44,209 bases of DNA from NCBI GenBank assembly GCA_905203765.1, contig CAJKXC010000017.1, forward strand, positions 1 through 44,209, read 5' to 3'. The translations under genes were made by a program, and so were the position numbers. The notes beneath the pieces are model-generated. The model was not told the DNA's origin. It saw only the letters and a list, made by a program, of their open reading frames with translations, and ran no database searches. This DNA comes from an uncultured Bacteroides sp. (lineage in GTDB: Bacteria; Bacteroidota; Bacteroidia; Bacteroidales; Bacteroidaceae). Shown piece after piece: positions 33,781 through 42,127 of this stretch (within the stretch, counting starts at the first letter, position 1; every line of letters starts with the position of its first letter).

Positions 33781-36513
33781 ATGAACCATTCTACTATCTG
33801 TTCACACCACCACATCAGAGCTATGCTCCTGATGTGCGTGGTTATCTTAACCACTTCGATTTATGCACAGAATAAAGAAGTACGCCTGAACATCAACATC
33901 CGCAATGCAACGCTGGAAAGTTTTGTGAAACAGCTGGAAAATGCCACCGGCTTCTCCTTCGTATATGGAGAAGAAGTAAAGTTGACACGGCGCATCAACC
34001 TGGAAGCCCGGCAGCAAACCATCAGCGAGATATTGCAACGTGCTTTCGAGAACGAACCCATCAAGTTCGAAATCTCAGGAAAGCACATCCTGCTCTATAA
34101 GCGGACTGATCCGCAGAAACCCGTTAGCCGTAAGTACACTATCAGCGGATACGTGACCGACGGGGCGTCTTCCGAGACGCTGATTGGTGCCAATATCCTT
34201 GAGAGTCGTCGTTCCACCGGTACTGCCACCAATCCTTTCGGTTTCTATACACTCACTCTGCCGGAAGGAGAAGCGGAACTGACTTTCTCCTATCTGGGTT
34301 ACGAATCCCGGCGCAGCCGCTTCGAACTGACCAAAGACACCGTGCTGAACATCCCGCTCACCAGCAACAACCTGCTGGCGGAAGTGGTAGTGCTGTCCGA
34401 CAAGCACGAAGCCGGCCTGCAAAGCACAGCCATGGGAGCGCACGAGATTCCGATGTCGCAGATACGAAGCACCCCCTCCATACTGGGCGAAGCCGATTTA
34501 CTGAAAACCATCCAACTGCTGCCGGGCGTGCAGGCAGGCATGGAAGGCTTCTCCGGCATGTATGTACGCGGCGGCGGTCCCGACCAGAACCTGGTACTGC
34601 TGGACGGCATCCCGGTATATAACGCCGACCATATGCTGGGCATATTCTCCATCTTCACACCCGAGGCGGTGAAGAACACCACGCTTTTCAAAAGCTCCTT
34701 TCCCGCCCGCTACGGCGGGCGCCTCTCCTCTATCGTCGACGTGCGTACCAACGACGGAGATATGCACCGCTACCACGGCGCACTCAGCATCGGCGCGCTG
34801 ACGGACAAAGTACACATTGAGGGGCCCATCTGGAAAGAACGGACCTCTTTCAGTTTCAGCGCACGCGCCATCCCTACGGTATTCTTCAAAAGCCTCATTG
34901 TGGACAAAGACGAGAACTATTCCGACAAATACAACTACTACTTTTATGATGTCAACGCCAAGGTGAACCATAAATTCAACGACCGTAGCCGCCTCTTCCT
35001 CAGCTTCTACAAAGGGAAAGACCACTATCACTACGACAGCTACGACGGCAACGGCTCTACAAACGACAACACATACAAAAGTTATTATAAGGACAACAGT
35101 CACCTGAACTGGGGAAACACCATCGCCTACGGGCGCTGGAACTATGTATTCAACAGCAAGTTGTTCTGCAACACCACCCTCTCGTACAACAATTATGAGA
35201 TGAGCCTGGACGGAGAGATGGAAGATACCTATATGGCGGGCAAACAGATACTCAACAAGTATCACTACTCTTCCAGGTTCAGTTCCGGCATCCGCGACTG
35301 GAGCGCACGCATGGACTTCGACTACACGCCCATCCCACAACATCACATCAAATTCGGAGCAGAATACATCTACCACACCTTCCGTCCCGGCGTATCTACC
35401 TCGAAGATACAGGATGTAGACGACGGAACCGTTCAGCAAGATACCATCTATAATACAAGCAGCAGCCGGGAGATGCACGGGCAGGGAATCTCCCTTTATG
35501 CCGAAGACAACTTCAACGTTAGCGATGACCTCAGCCTGAATGCAGGTGTGCGCACCGCCCTCTTCCATACACAGGGGAAAAGCTACTATTCGGTGCAGCC
35601 GCGCCTCTCGGCCCGCTACAATCTCGGGCAAGGATTCTCCGCCAAGGCATCTTATACCTGCATGGCGCAGTATGTGCATCTGCTCTCGTCCACCCCTCTC
35701 TCCATGCCTACCGACCTTTGGGTACCCATTACCAAGGACATCAGCCCGATGTATGCCAACCAGTACTCCATCGGGGGATATTATGCGGGACTGCCGGGCT
35801 GGGAATTTTCCATCGAAGGGTATTACAAACAGATGCGGCACATACTCGAGTATCAGGACGGCGTATCCTTCTTCGGCACTTCCACCAACTGGGAAGAGAA
35901 AGTGGAAGTGGGCGAAGGCCGCTCCTTCGGATTGGAATTCATGGTGCAAAAGACATTGGGCAATACTACCGGCTGGCTGGCATACACCCTGTCCAAGACC
36001 GACCATCGCTTTAAGGACGGTACCATCAACCAGGGCAAATGGTTTCCCTATAAGTACGACCGCCGCCATAGCATCAGCCTTGCCCTTAACCATAAGTTCA
36101 GTAGCCGCATCGACGTGGGCGCTTCGTGGATATTCAACAGCGGCGGTTGCATCACCGTGCCCGAGAAAGCAACGATTATCATCCGCCCCGACGGCAGCAC
36201 CGAAGAAACCGGCTACATCTCCCACCGTAATAACTACCGCCTACCCGCCAGCCATCGCCTGAACCTGGGCATCAACTTCAACAAGAAGACCAAGCATGGT
36301 ATGCGAACCTGGAATATCAGCGTTTATAATGCATACAATGCGATGAACCCGAACATCGTATACAGTAAATATAAGAATGGATATAATGCCGAGAATGATT
36401 TCTATGAAAGCATTTACGGCCAGTCTTCCAATAAGGAGAAAGGCAAAGCCACCATCAAGAAACTGACGATACTGCCTTGTATCCCTTCCGTCACCTATAC
36501 CTACAAATTCTAA
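33781..36513 (+). CDS. TonB-dependent receptor with STN signalling domain
   Basis: This 910-aa outer-membrane protein has a signal peptide (MLLMCVVILTTSIYAQ) and an STN domain (about 35-107, VRLNINIRNATLESFVKQLE). A carboxypeptidase-regulatory-like domain (about 118-200) and a plug (about 215-330: LLPGVQAGMEGFSGMYVRGG, LVLLDGIPVYNADHMLGIFS) come next, then a beta-barrel ending in the aromatic-terminated strand PSVTYTYKF. The STN domain implies it signals to the anti-sigma factor encoded immediately upstream. It is shorter than SusC proteins and has no SusD partner; a DUF4249 lipoprotein gene follows instead. The ligand is unknown. Confidence 0.93.
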   Translation: MNHSTICSHHHIRAMLLMCVVILTTSIYAQNKEVRLNINIRNATLESFVKQLENATGFSFVYGEEVKLTRRINLEARQQTISEILQRAFENEPIKFEISGKHILLYKRTDPQKPVSRKYTISGYVTDGASSETLIGANILESRRSTGTATNPFGFYTLTLPEGEAELTFSYLGYESRRSRFELTKDTVLNIPLTSNNLLAEVVVLSDKHEAGLQSTAMGAHEIPMSQIRSTPSILGEADLLKTIQLLPGVQAGMEGFSGMYVRGGGPDQNLVLLDGIPVYNADHMLGIFSIFTPEAVKNTTLFKSSFPARYGGRLSSIVDVRTNDGDMHRYHGALSIGALTDKVHIEGPIWKERTSFSFSARAIPTVFFKSLIVDKDENYSDKYNYYFYDVNAKVNHKFNDRSRLFLSFYKGKDHYHYDSYDGNGSTNDNTYKSYYKDNSHLNWGNTIAYGRWNYVFNSKLFCNTTLSYNNYEMSLDGEMEDTYMAGKQILNKYHYSSRFSSGIRDWSARMDFDYTPIPQHHIKFGAEYIYHTFRPGVSTSKIQDVDDGTVQQDTIYNTSSSREMHGQGISLYAEDNFNVSDDLSLNAGVRTALFHTQGKSYYSVQPRLSARYNLGQGFSAKASYTCMAQYVHLLSSTPLSMPTDLWVPITKDISPMYANQYSIGGYYAGLPGWEFSIEGYYKQMRHILEYQDGVSFFGTSTNWEEKVEVGEGRSFGLEFMVQKTLGNTTGWLAYTLSKTDHRFKDGTINQGKWFPYKYDRRHSISLALNHKFSSRIDVGASWIFNSGGCITVPEKATIIIRPDGSTEETGYISHRNNYRLPASHRLNLGINFNKKTKHGMRTWNISVYNAYNAMNPNIVYSKYKNGYNAENDFYESIYGQSSNKEKGKATIKKLTILPCIPSVTYTYKF

Positions 36514-36525
36514 AAGGCCCCGAAT

Positions 36526-37689
36526 ATGAAAACAAGAATGAAATTACACCTTATTATATATATAGCCGCAGCCTGCATCCTGACGGCCTGCGAAAACGAG
36601 ATTCCCTACAATCCCGGAAAGCAAAAGACGCAAATCATTATGAACGCCTTGCTCGAAGCCGGACGGGCGGAAAACGATGTTTACCTGCACTTGGGCGAAG
36701 GCTTCGGCATCGAGCACCTAAACGAAGCGACTCTCTCCCTCTACGTGAACGATAAACTGGAAGAATCGCCCAAAGCCATATCGCCGGAAGAAATCTACGG
36801 TCATATGGAAGGAACGATTGACCAAGACAAATACGAAGCATTGCTGAAAAGCATCCGGTACAAGCGGTTCCGCCTCACTACCGTTCTGCATCCCGGCGAC
36901 AACATCCGCCTGGAAGCTACCGCCGAAAACGGAAAGTATCACGCCAGCGCCGAAGTAACCGTGCCGCAACCGGTAGAAAACCTGCACGTAGATACCAGCC
37001 TCGCCTATCTGCGCGAATATAGCGGACAAACCCTCTACCGCCGGTACAAGATTACCCTGCAAGACCGCCCCGGCGAAAAGAACTACTACCGGCTGGATAT
37101 CCAAAACAACCTCAACTACCGCTGCGAATACCGCGAATACATAACGGACGAGAATGGCGACCTTATCCCCAGCGAGGACGGATGGAGCTGGCTCTATAAT
37201 ACGAAAGACACCCTCATCACCTACAATGATACGAAAATCATCAACCGTGAAGACGTGATACTGACCGACGGACACCCCGGCGGTTACGACGATGAAGATA
37301 ACGAACTGTTCCCCACCATCGAGAACAAATATAATATCTTCACCGACAACAGTTTCAGTAACTCTTCGGCCACGCTGAAAGTCTATACCCCTCACTACAA
37401 CGATTATTATCCGATGCTGAGCGATTACTCTCCGTCAAGGAGAAATTACGACCAGATATACTATAAACATACCATTGCCATCCGGGTGCTCACCCTCACC
37501 GAATCGGAATACCGCTACCTGAAAGCCTTGAACTGCCTGGACGATGGAGACTATGACGAAGCACTGATGGAACCTATCAGCCTGCCCTGCAATGTAAAAG
37601 GCGGATTGGGCTTTGTAGGAGTGGCTGCGGAGAGAAAAATGACCATCGAGTTTCCTGAAATACAGCGATGGCAGATGAACAACAATTAA
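36526..37689 (+). CDS. DUF4249-family lipoprotein
   Basis: This 387-aa protein has a lipobox at C22 (ACILTAC) followed by ENEIPYNPG, the usual start of DUF4249 proteins. The N-terminal region looks beta-sandwich-like (TQIIMNALLEAGRAENDVYL, LSLYVNDKLEE). The C-terminal half ends with the CNVKGGLGFVGVAAERK segment common to the family. These proteins are regularly encoded directly after non-SusC TonB receptors and are thought to be surface partners of them. The gene is 12 bases after the receptor stop, so it is the last gene of the cassette. The ATG at 36538 is an alternative start. Confidence 0.88.
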   Translation: MKTRMKLHLIIYIAAACILTACENEIPYNPGKQKTQIIMNALLEAGRAENDVYLHLGEGFGIEHLNEATLSLYVNDKLEESPKAISPEEIYGHMEGTIDQDKYEALLKSIRYKRFRLTTVLHPGDNIRLEATAENGKYHASAEVTVPQPVENLHVDTSLAYLREYSGQTLYRRYKITLQDRPGEKNYYRLDIQNNLNYRCEYREYITDENGDLIPSEDGWSWLYNTKDTLITYNDTKIINREDVILTDGHPGGYDDEDNELFPTIENKYNIFTDNSFSNSSATLKVYTPHYNDYYPMLSDYSPSRRNYDQIYYKHTIAIRVLTLTESEYRYLKALNCLDDGDYDEALMEPISLPCNVKGGLGFVGVAAERKMTIEFPEIQRWQMNNN

Positions 37690-38032
37690 CAGTAACCGCA
37701 TTGATACGTGTCTGGCAGCCGATCAAAGGTCATTTATCGTTTTGCTCCTAAAACAGCACATATCGCATCAAACAGATATATTTAAATCCCGTTTATTACA
37801 AATACATTACATTTTATTCCTAAAAACAGCCGTTTTCATACCTATTAATTGATATAAATCAAGAAATGAAGATAAAGCCTATACTTTCCTTTGCATTTGC
37901 TTTTGTGTTATAAAACATATTTCTACATTTGCATAGGTAAAAAGAAAAGCTAAGTGCTTAGATTGTTTTCAATAGGTATTAGATTTAGTTTTAAGATTAG
38001 TTTTTAGGTATAACAATTAAAAAGTAGGTATT
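37690..38032 (+). promoter_or_regulatory. 343-base intergenic region with promoter and leader of the 123-aa gene
   Basis: The promoter is TTTG at 37902-37905, 18 bases, then TACATTTG at 37924-37931. The predicted leader is about 95 nt and A/T-rich, with repeated TTAG/AGGTAT elements and a small CTAAG/CTTAG hairpin. The first 200 bases hold no recognisable gene and no clear terminator for the cassette. Confidence 0.6.
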
Positions 38033-38404
38033 ATGAAACGTTTAGGATTAACACTCGTAGCAGTACTGTGCTTGTCTGCTACATCATTTGCAGCAGGAAA
38101 ACAACCGACAACAGAAAAGACAACTGCAAATGTAAAATGGGAAGGTAACATCAACGTAAGTAAGTTAGGACGGTATTTGGACTTGAATGCCGGCCAGTAC
38201 GAAGAAGTAGCAAACATCTGCGAATTCTTCACCGAACAGATGGAGCGCGCTACCACTTCAAAGAAGGATCAGGAAAAGCTGCTTCGCAATGCTGTTTACG
38301 GCAACCTGAAGTTGATGAAGAAGACTTTGGATGAAAAGCAATATGCCAACTACACCAAAGTTCTGAACGCTACCTTGCAGAACAAGGGTATCGAAGTGAA
38401 GTAA
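38033..38404 (+). CDS. small secreted helical protein, 123 aa, unknown function
   Basis: A signal peptide (MKRLGLTLVAVLCLSATSFAAG) is followed by a basic linker and a predicted alpha-helical domain (about 40-120: ISKLG-type start, QYEEVANICEFFTEQMERA, KLMKKTLDEKQYANYTKVL). No family is recognised by name. It has its own promoter, a long leader and a strong terminator, so it is monocistronic and possibly highly expressed. The codons are enriched for frequent Bacteroides choices, also compatible with high expression. Confidence 0.85.
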   Translation: MKRLGLTLVAVLCLSATSFAAGKQPTTEKTTANVKWEGNINVSKLGRYLDLNAGQYEEVANICEFFTEQMERATTSKKDQEKLLRNAVYGNLKLMKKTLDEKQYANYTKVLNATLQNKGIEVK

Positions 38405-38449
38405 CATTCACTTCCGATAATTGCGGAACGCGTATTAAGTAGATATAAA

Positions 38450-38487
38450 AAAGGCATTGAACTTTCGGAGTTCAATGCCTTTCTTTT
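38450..38487 (+). terminator. strong intrinsic terminator
   Basis: AAAGGCATTGAACT pairs perfectly with AGTTCAATGCCTTT around a TTCGG loop, followed by TCTTTTT. It lies between the convergent 123-aa gene and the Smr gene and may serve both. Confidence 0.9.
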
Positions 38488-38517
38488 TGCGGCAATGCCG
38501 CCGTATGAGTCTCTTTC

Positions 38518-39582
38518 TTATTTTATCGTCACCATCGTTGCCCCGAACCCGTACTCCTGGAACGAAGCATCCTGATGGCGGTAGTTGGGATACTTGCGCT
38601 TCAGTTCGTCCAGCAATGCTTTGCGGAGCACACCGTCACCTTTGCCGTGGATAAAGACGATGCGCTGTTCGCGCTTGTTCTTGTATTGCTCCAGCACTTC
38701 GCGGAACTTATCGAGCTGGTAATTCAGCATTTCGCTGTTGCTCATGCCGCGGGTGTCGTCCAGCAGTTCGCCGATGTGCAGGTCTATCTCGATGATTCCG
38801 TTCTTCCCGCCACGCTTCACAATGGTTTGGGGTTTGGAAGGCGCATCCGCAGGTTTCTTCTGAATCAAAGCCTCCTGCAATTCTTCTGCCGAAACATATA
38901 CTTGCTTGATGGGCTGGTCGTCCTTTACAATATCGTAGACCAATGCCGGTGTTTCGAAGAAATCGGAACTTTGGAAAGTATGCAGTTTATAGAACTTCAC
39001 AGTGTCGATGCGAATCTCCACAGCAACAGAGGGTTTCATGGCAAACGAGCGGTTGTCCTTGAAGGCGATGAGCTGCACTGCCACACGTTCGCGGTCGTTC
39101 AGCTCCGACTTCTCGAACTCTTCCAGCAGAAGTTTCGTGTTCGGCTCTATCAGACCGTGAGAGCGGGTGCTCCATGACTTTCCTTCGGCACTGAGGTAGG
39201 TGTAGTACATATAGTAATTGCTGTCATTCACCAGATAGGCTTCGAAAGGCGTGGTGCTGACTGCTTTAACGTCCTCCGGTACAAACGCCAGAAATACGTT
39301 CAGTACATCTCCCCCTTTCATTTCGGGCTGGCGATAGACTGAAACCTCGGGCTTTGCCATGGGCTTCACCTCTTCTTCCACTTTCTTCTTGTTGGCAGCT
39401 GCCTTAACAGACGGAGTGGGAATGTTATAATCATCCGTCTCTATCACCACACACTCGTGCACGGGCATGGGTATGTCGAAGCCATCGGCATCTTCCACCA
39501 ACACAATGTTCTTTCCCTGAAACCCTGTCACAACACCGCCCCCTACTTCGCTGAGGAAACGGACTTTATCTCCTATTTTCAT
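38518..39582 (-). CDS. DUF2027 and Smr domain protein
   Basis: This 354-aa cytoplasmic protein has an N-terminal DUF2027 region (about 1-250, starting MKIGDKVRFLSEVGGGVVTG, an SH3-like fold as seen in MutS2-type proteins). The C-terminal Smr domain (about 270-353) has IDLHIGELLD and IVFIHGKGDGVLRKAL. Smr domains are nicking or RNA-cleaving endonuclease modules, also found in MutS2, where they act in recombination control or ribosome rescue. The LDLH-like and HGKG motifs are intact. A -7 box (TATCTTTG, minus strand) lies 67 bases upstream. The gene is divergent from queA. Confidence 0.9.
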   Translation of the reverse strand: MKIGDKVRFLSEVGGGVVTGFQGKNIVLVEDADGFDIPMPVHECVVIETDDYNIPTPSVKAAANKKKVEEEVKPMAKPEVSVYRQPEMKGGDVLNVFLAFVPEDVKAVSTTPFEAYLVNDSNYYMYYTYLSAEGKSWSTRSHGLIEPNTKLLLEEFEKSELNDRERVAVQLIAFKDNRSFAMKPSVAVEIRIDTVKFYKLHTFQSSDFFETPALVYDIVKDDQPIKQVYVSAEELQEALIQKKPADAPSKPQTIVKRGGKNGIIEIDLHIGELLDDTRGMSNSEMLNYQLDKFREVLEQYKNKREQRIVFIHGKGDGVLRKALLDELKRKYPNYRHQDASFQEYGFGATMVTIK

Positions 39583-39648
39583 CTTTCTGTTTACTGTTTA
39601 GTATTTACCATTCGCGACCGGGAGTGCTATAAAAACCCAATCGCCTCG

Positions 39649-39656
39649 CAAAGATA
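39649..39656 (-). promoter_or_regulatory. -7 promoter box of the DUF2027-Smr gene
   Basis: The minus strand reads TATCTTTG, an exact TAnnTTTG match. Confidence 0.5.
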
Positions 39657-39701
39657 CGGTAACTCAACAAAAAAAGATAGAAAAAAGACGATAAATATCC
39701 G

Positions 39702-39709
39702 TACCTTTG
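39702..39709 (+). promoter_or_regulatory. -7 promoter box of queA
   Basis: TACCTTTG is followed by a C6 tract; the queA ATG is 23 bases after the box. Confidence 0.6.
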
Positions 39710-39731
39710 CCCCCCGTAAAAAAGTAATGTC

Positions 39732-40961
39732 ATGGAACAGAACCCGAAACACATTCATATCAGCGAATTCAACTACCCGTTGCCGGACGAGCGTATCGCT
39801 AAATTTCCGCTGCCCGTGCGCGATCAATCCAAGTTGTTGTTGTACCGCCACGGCGAAGTTTCCGAAGATGTATTCACCTCGCTGCCCCAATATCTGCCCG
39901 CCGGCAGCCTGATGATATTCAATAATACCAAAGTGATCCAGGCACGCCTGCACTTCCGCAAAGAGACGGGAGCGCTCATCGAAGTGTTCTGCCTCGAACC
40001 GATACAGCCCAACGACTACGTGCTCAACTTCCAGCAGACGGAGCATTCCGCCTGGCTCTGCATGATAGGCAATCTGAAGAAATGGAAGGAAGGCATCCTG
40101 AAACGGGAAATGACCGTCAAAGGCCAACCGCTGACCTTGACCGCCGAACGCGGTGCGTGCCACGGCACCAGCCATTGGATAGACTTCCGGTGGAACAATC
40201 CCGAAGTGACCTTTGCCGATATCCTGGAAGTTTTCGGCGAACTGCCCATCCCGCCCTACCTGAACCGCGAGACGCAGGAGAGCGATAAGGAGACTTATCA
40301 GACGGTATATTCCAAGATAAAAGGTTCGGTTGCCGCCCCCACTGCGGGACTGCACTTCACGCCGCGCGTACTCGATGCGTTGCGCGAAAAGGGCGTCGAC
40401 CTGGAAGAACTGACACTGCATGTAGGAGCAGGTACCTTCAAGCCCGTGAAGAGCGAAGAGATTGAGGGGCACGAGATGCATACGGAATATATCTCCGTAT
40501 CGCGCAGCACATTGCAGAAGCTGATAGCACACGAGGGAAAAGCCGTTGCCGTAGGTACGACCTCTGTCCGCACGCTCGAAAGTCTTTATCACATAGGGAT
40601 TACGCTTCTCAACAATCCGGACGCTACGGAAGATGAACTGCACGTCAGGCAGTGGCAGCCATACGAGATGTCTGCCGAAGCGTCTGCCACTCCTGCCGCC
40701 GATGCCCTGCAAGCCATCCTCCGTTACCTCGACCGGCACGGGATGGAGACATTGCACACCAGTACGCAGATTATCATTGCTCCGGGCTACGAATACAGAA
40801 TCGTGAAAGCCATGGTCACTAACTTCCATCAACCTCAAAGTACCCTGCTGCTGCTTGTATCTGCCTTCGTACACGGCGATTGGCGGAAGATATACGACTA
40901 TGCACTCAGTCACGATTTCCGGTTCCTGAGTTATGGGGATTCGTCTTTATTAATACCGTAA
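39732..40961 (+). CDS. queA: S-adenosylmethionine:tRNA ribosyltransferase-isomerase
   Basis: This 409-aa enzyme makes epoxyqueuosine in tRNA by transferring the ribosyl part of SAM to preQ1. Family motifs are all present: PPYLNR, GSVAAPTAGLHFT, HVGAGTFKPV, VGTTSVRTLES, TNFHQPQSTLLLLVSAF and the C-terminal GDSSLLIP. It is about 50 residues longer than E. coli QueA, from a longer N-terminus and internal insertions usual in Bacteroidetes. There is no classical terminator after it: the hairpin at 40972 lacks a T-run, so the ORF6N and Nudix genes may be cotranscribed. Confidence 0.96.
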   Translation: MEQNPKHIHISEFNYPLPDERIAKFPLPVRDQSKLLLYRHGEVSEDVFTSLPQYLPAGSLMIFNNTKVIQARLHFRKETGALIEVFCLEPIQPNDYVLNFQQTEHSAWLCMIGNLKKWKEGILKREMTVKGQPLTLTAERGACHGTSHWIDFRWNNPEVTFADILEVFGELPIPPYLNRETQESDKETYQTVYSKIKGSVAAPTAGLHFTPRVLDALREKGVDLEELTLHVGAGTFKPVKSEEIEGHEMHTEYISVSRSTLQKLIAHEGKAVAVGTTSVRTLESLYHIGITLLNNPDATEDELHVRQWQPYEMSAEASATPAADALQAILRYLDRHGMETLHTSTQIIIAPGYEYRIVKAMVTNFHQPQSTLLLLVSAFVHGDWRKIYDYALSHDFRFLSYGDSSLLIP

Positions 40962-40970
40962 ACAATAATG

Positions 40971-41030
40971 TAAGGTTACAGATTGTAACCTTAAAGACCC
41001 AATAAAGGTTGTCGCAAATTGCGACCACCT
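40971..41030. promoter_or_regulatory. two palindromes upstream of the ORF6N gene
   Basis: Palindrome 1 (40971-40993) is TAAGGTTACA / TGTAACCTTA with GAT between. Palindrome 2 (41006-41030) centres on GTCGCAAATTGCGAC with flanks AGGT / ACCT. Neither has a T-run. Both share the architecture AGG...CA-N3-TG...CCT with a third palindrome inside the gene at 41250-41274. They are candidate operators or related copies of a palindromic element. Confidence 0.65.
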
Positions 41031-41048
41031 CTTTATAGAACAACGACC

Positions 41049-41630
41049 ATGGATGATGAATTAATATTAATTGAAAATAAAATATACGAGATACGCGGTA
41101 CCAAAGTCATGTTAGACTTTGATTTAGCAGAACTTTACGGCATAGAAAACAGAGTTTTAAAGCAGTCTGTTAGACGAAATATTGAAAGGTTTCCTGAAGA
41201 TTTCATGTTCCGCCTACTTCCGAAAGAAGCTAATGATCTAATACTCACAGGGGTATCACAAAATGTGATACCCCCTTCATACAATATCGGTACAACAACT
41301 CTATTTGCTTTTACCGAAAATGGCGTTGCCATGCTATCTTCCGTTCTTCGCAGCCCGCTTGCTATTCAAGTAAACATTGACATCATGCGTGCTTTCACCA
41401 AAATGAGGCAGTTCGTTCTTTCACAGAAAGACTGCAACTTATCCGTAAGAGAGGAACTGGAAGGGATAAAAGAACAGCTTGCAGAGATTGCCGAAGATTT
41501 AGAGAGCAACGAACGTGACCACGAAACCCTTTTCAAGGCTATTGCCGAGATTTCACTTAAACTACAACTTAATAAATCCAATCCCGGACGTATAGCCGTA
41601 AAAGGTTTCCAAAATAAAGAAGAACAATGA
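41049..41630 (+). CDS. ORF6N-domain protein
   Basis: This 193-aa protein has an ORF6N DNA-binding domain (about 3-105): IENKIYEIRGTKVMLDFDLAELYGIENRVLKQSVRRNIERFP followed by FAFTENGVAMLSSVLRS. A coiled-coil-prone helix follows (about 115-170, rich in E, K and L). ORF6N proteins occur in phages and widely in Bacteroidetes chromosomes; their role is not settled, but DNA binding is likely. The start at 41049 (MDDELILIENK) is preferred over the upstream frame, which overlaps palindrome 2. The segment GVSQNVIPPS (68-77) is encoded by a perfect palindrome. The stop overlaps the Nudix start as ATGA, so translation is coupled. Confidence 0.9.
   Translation: MDDELILIENKIYEIRGTKVMLDFDLAELYGIENRVLKQSVRRNIERFPEDFMFRLLPKEANDLILTGVSQNVIPPSYNIGTTTLFAFTENGVAMLSSVLRSPLAIQVNIDIMRAFTKMRQFVLSQKDCNLSVREELEGIKEQLAEIAEDLESNERDHETLFKAIAEISLKLQLNKSNPGRIAVKGFQNKEEQ
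41250..41274. repeat. perfect 11-bp inverted repeat inside the ORF6N gene
   Basis: GGGGTATCACA and TGTGATACCCC flank AAA. It is in frame and encodes residues G68 to P75 of the ORF6N protein. Confidence 0.9.
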
Positions 41631-42127
41631 ACAGCGACAACAATCAGGAAATGTTTCCCCTGGTCGATGAACAGGGCAACATCACAGGTGCCGCCACGCG
41701 CGGCGAATGCCACAACGGAAGCAAACTGCTGCATCCGGTAGTACATCTGCACGTTTTCAACTCCCGGGGCGAACTGTACTTGCAGAAGCGTCCCGAATGG
41801 AAAGACATTCAGCCGGGCAAGTGGGATACGTCCGTAGGCGGTCACGTGGACTTGGGCGAGAGCGTGGAGATAGCGTTGAAACGCGAAGTGCGCGAGGAAC
41901 TGGGCATCACCGACTTTACCCCCGAAAGCATCACACACTACGTCTTTGAATCTGCCCGCGAACGGGAACTCGTCTTTGTACACAAGACGGTGTACGACGG
42001 AGAAATATCTCCCAGCGACGAACTGGACGGCGGACGCTTCTGGACAGTGGAAGAAATCAAAGCGAACATCGGAAAAGGAGTATTCACCCCTAACTTTGAA
42101 GGAGAAATAGATGTACTCAGTCTCTGA
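41627..42127 (+). CDS. Nudix hydrolase
   Basis: This 166-aa protein has a complete Nudix box G72-x5-E78-x7-R86-E-V-R-E-E91-x-G93 (GGHVDLGESVEIALKREVRE then ELG), so it should be an active Mg2+-dependent hydrolase of a nucleoside-diphosphate-linked substrate. LLHPVVHLHVFNSRGELYLQ and KRPEWKDIQPGKWDTSVGGH resemble the YfcD/isopentenyl-isomerase-like Nudix group. The substrate is unknown. It overlaps the ORF6N stop by 4 bases and converges with the ATPase gene with an 11-base 3' overlap, leaving no room for a terminator between them. Confidence 0.93.
   Translation: MNSDNNQEMFPLVDEQGNITGAATRGECHNGSKLLHPVVHLHVFNSRGELYLQKRPEWKDIQPGKWDTSVGGHVDLGESVEIALKREVREELGITDFTPESITHYVFESARERELVFVHKTVYDGEISPSDELDGGRFWTVEEIKANIGKGVFTPNFEGEIDVLSL

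Noticed and set aside
34498..36225. 575-codon minus-strand open frame
   Set aside because: Antisense shadow of the TonB receptor; its composition is valine-rich and repetitive as expected from the complement of barrel codons.
39627..40913. 428-codon minus-strand open frame
   Set aside because: Antisense to queA, which has all family motifs.
40972..40992. Rho-independent terminator of queA
   Set aside because: The hairpin is perfect but has no T-run, so it fits an operator or repeat better.
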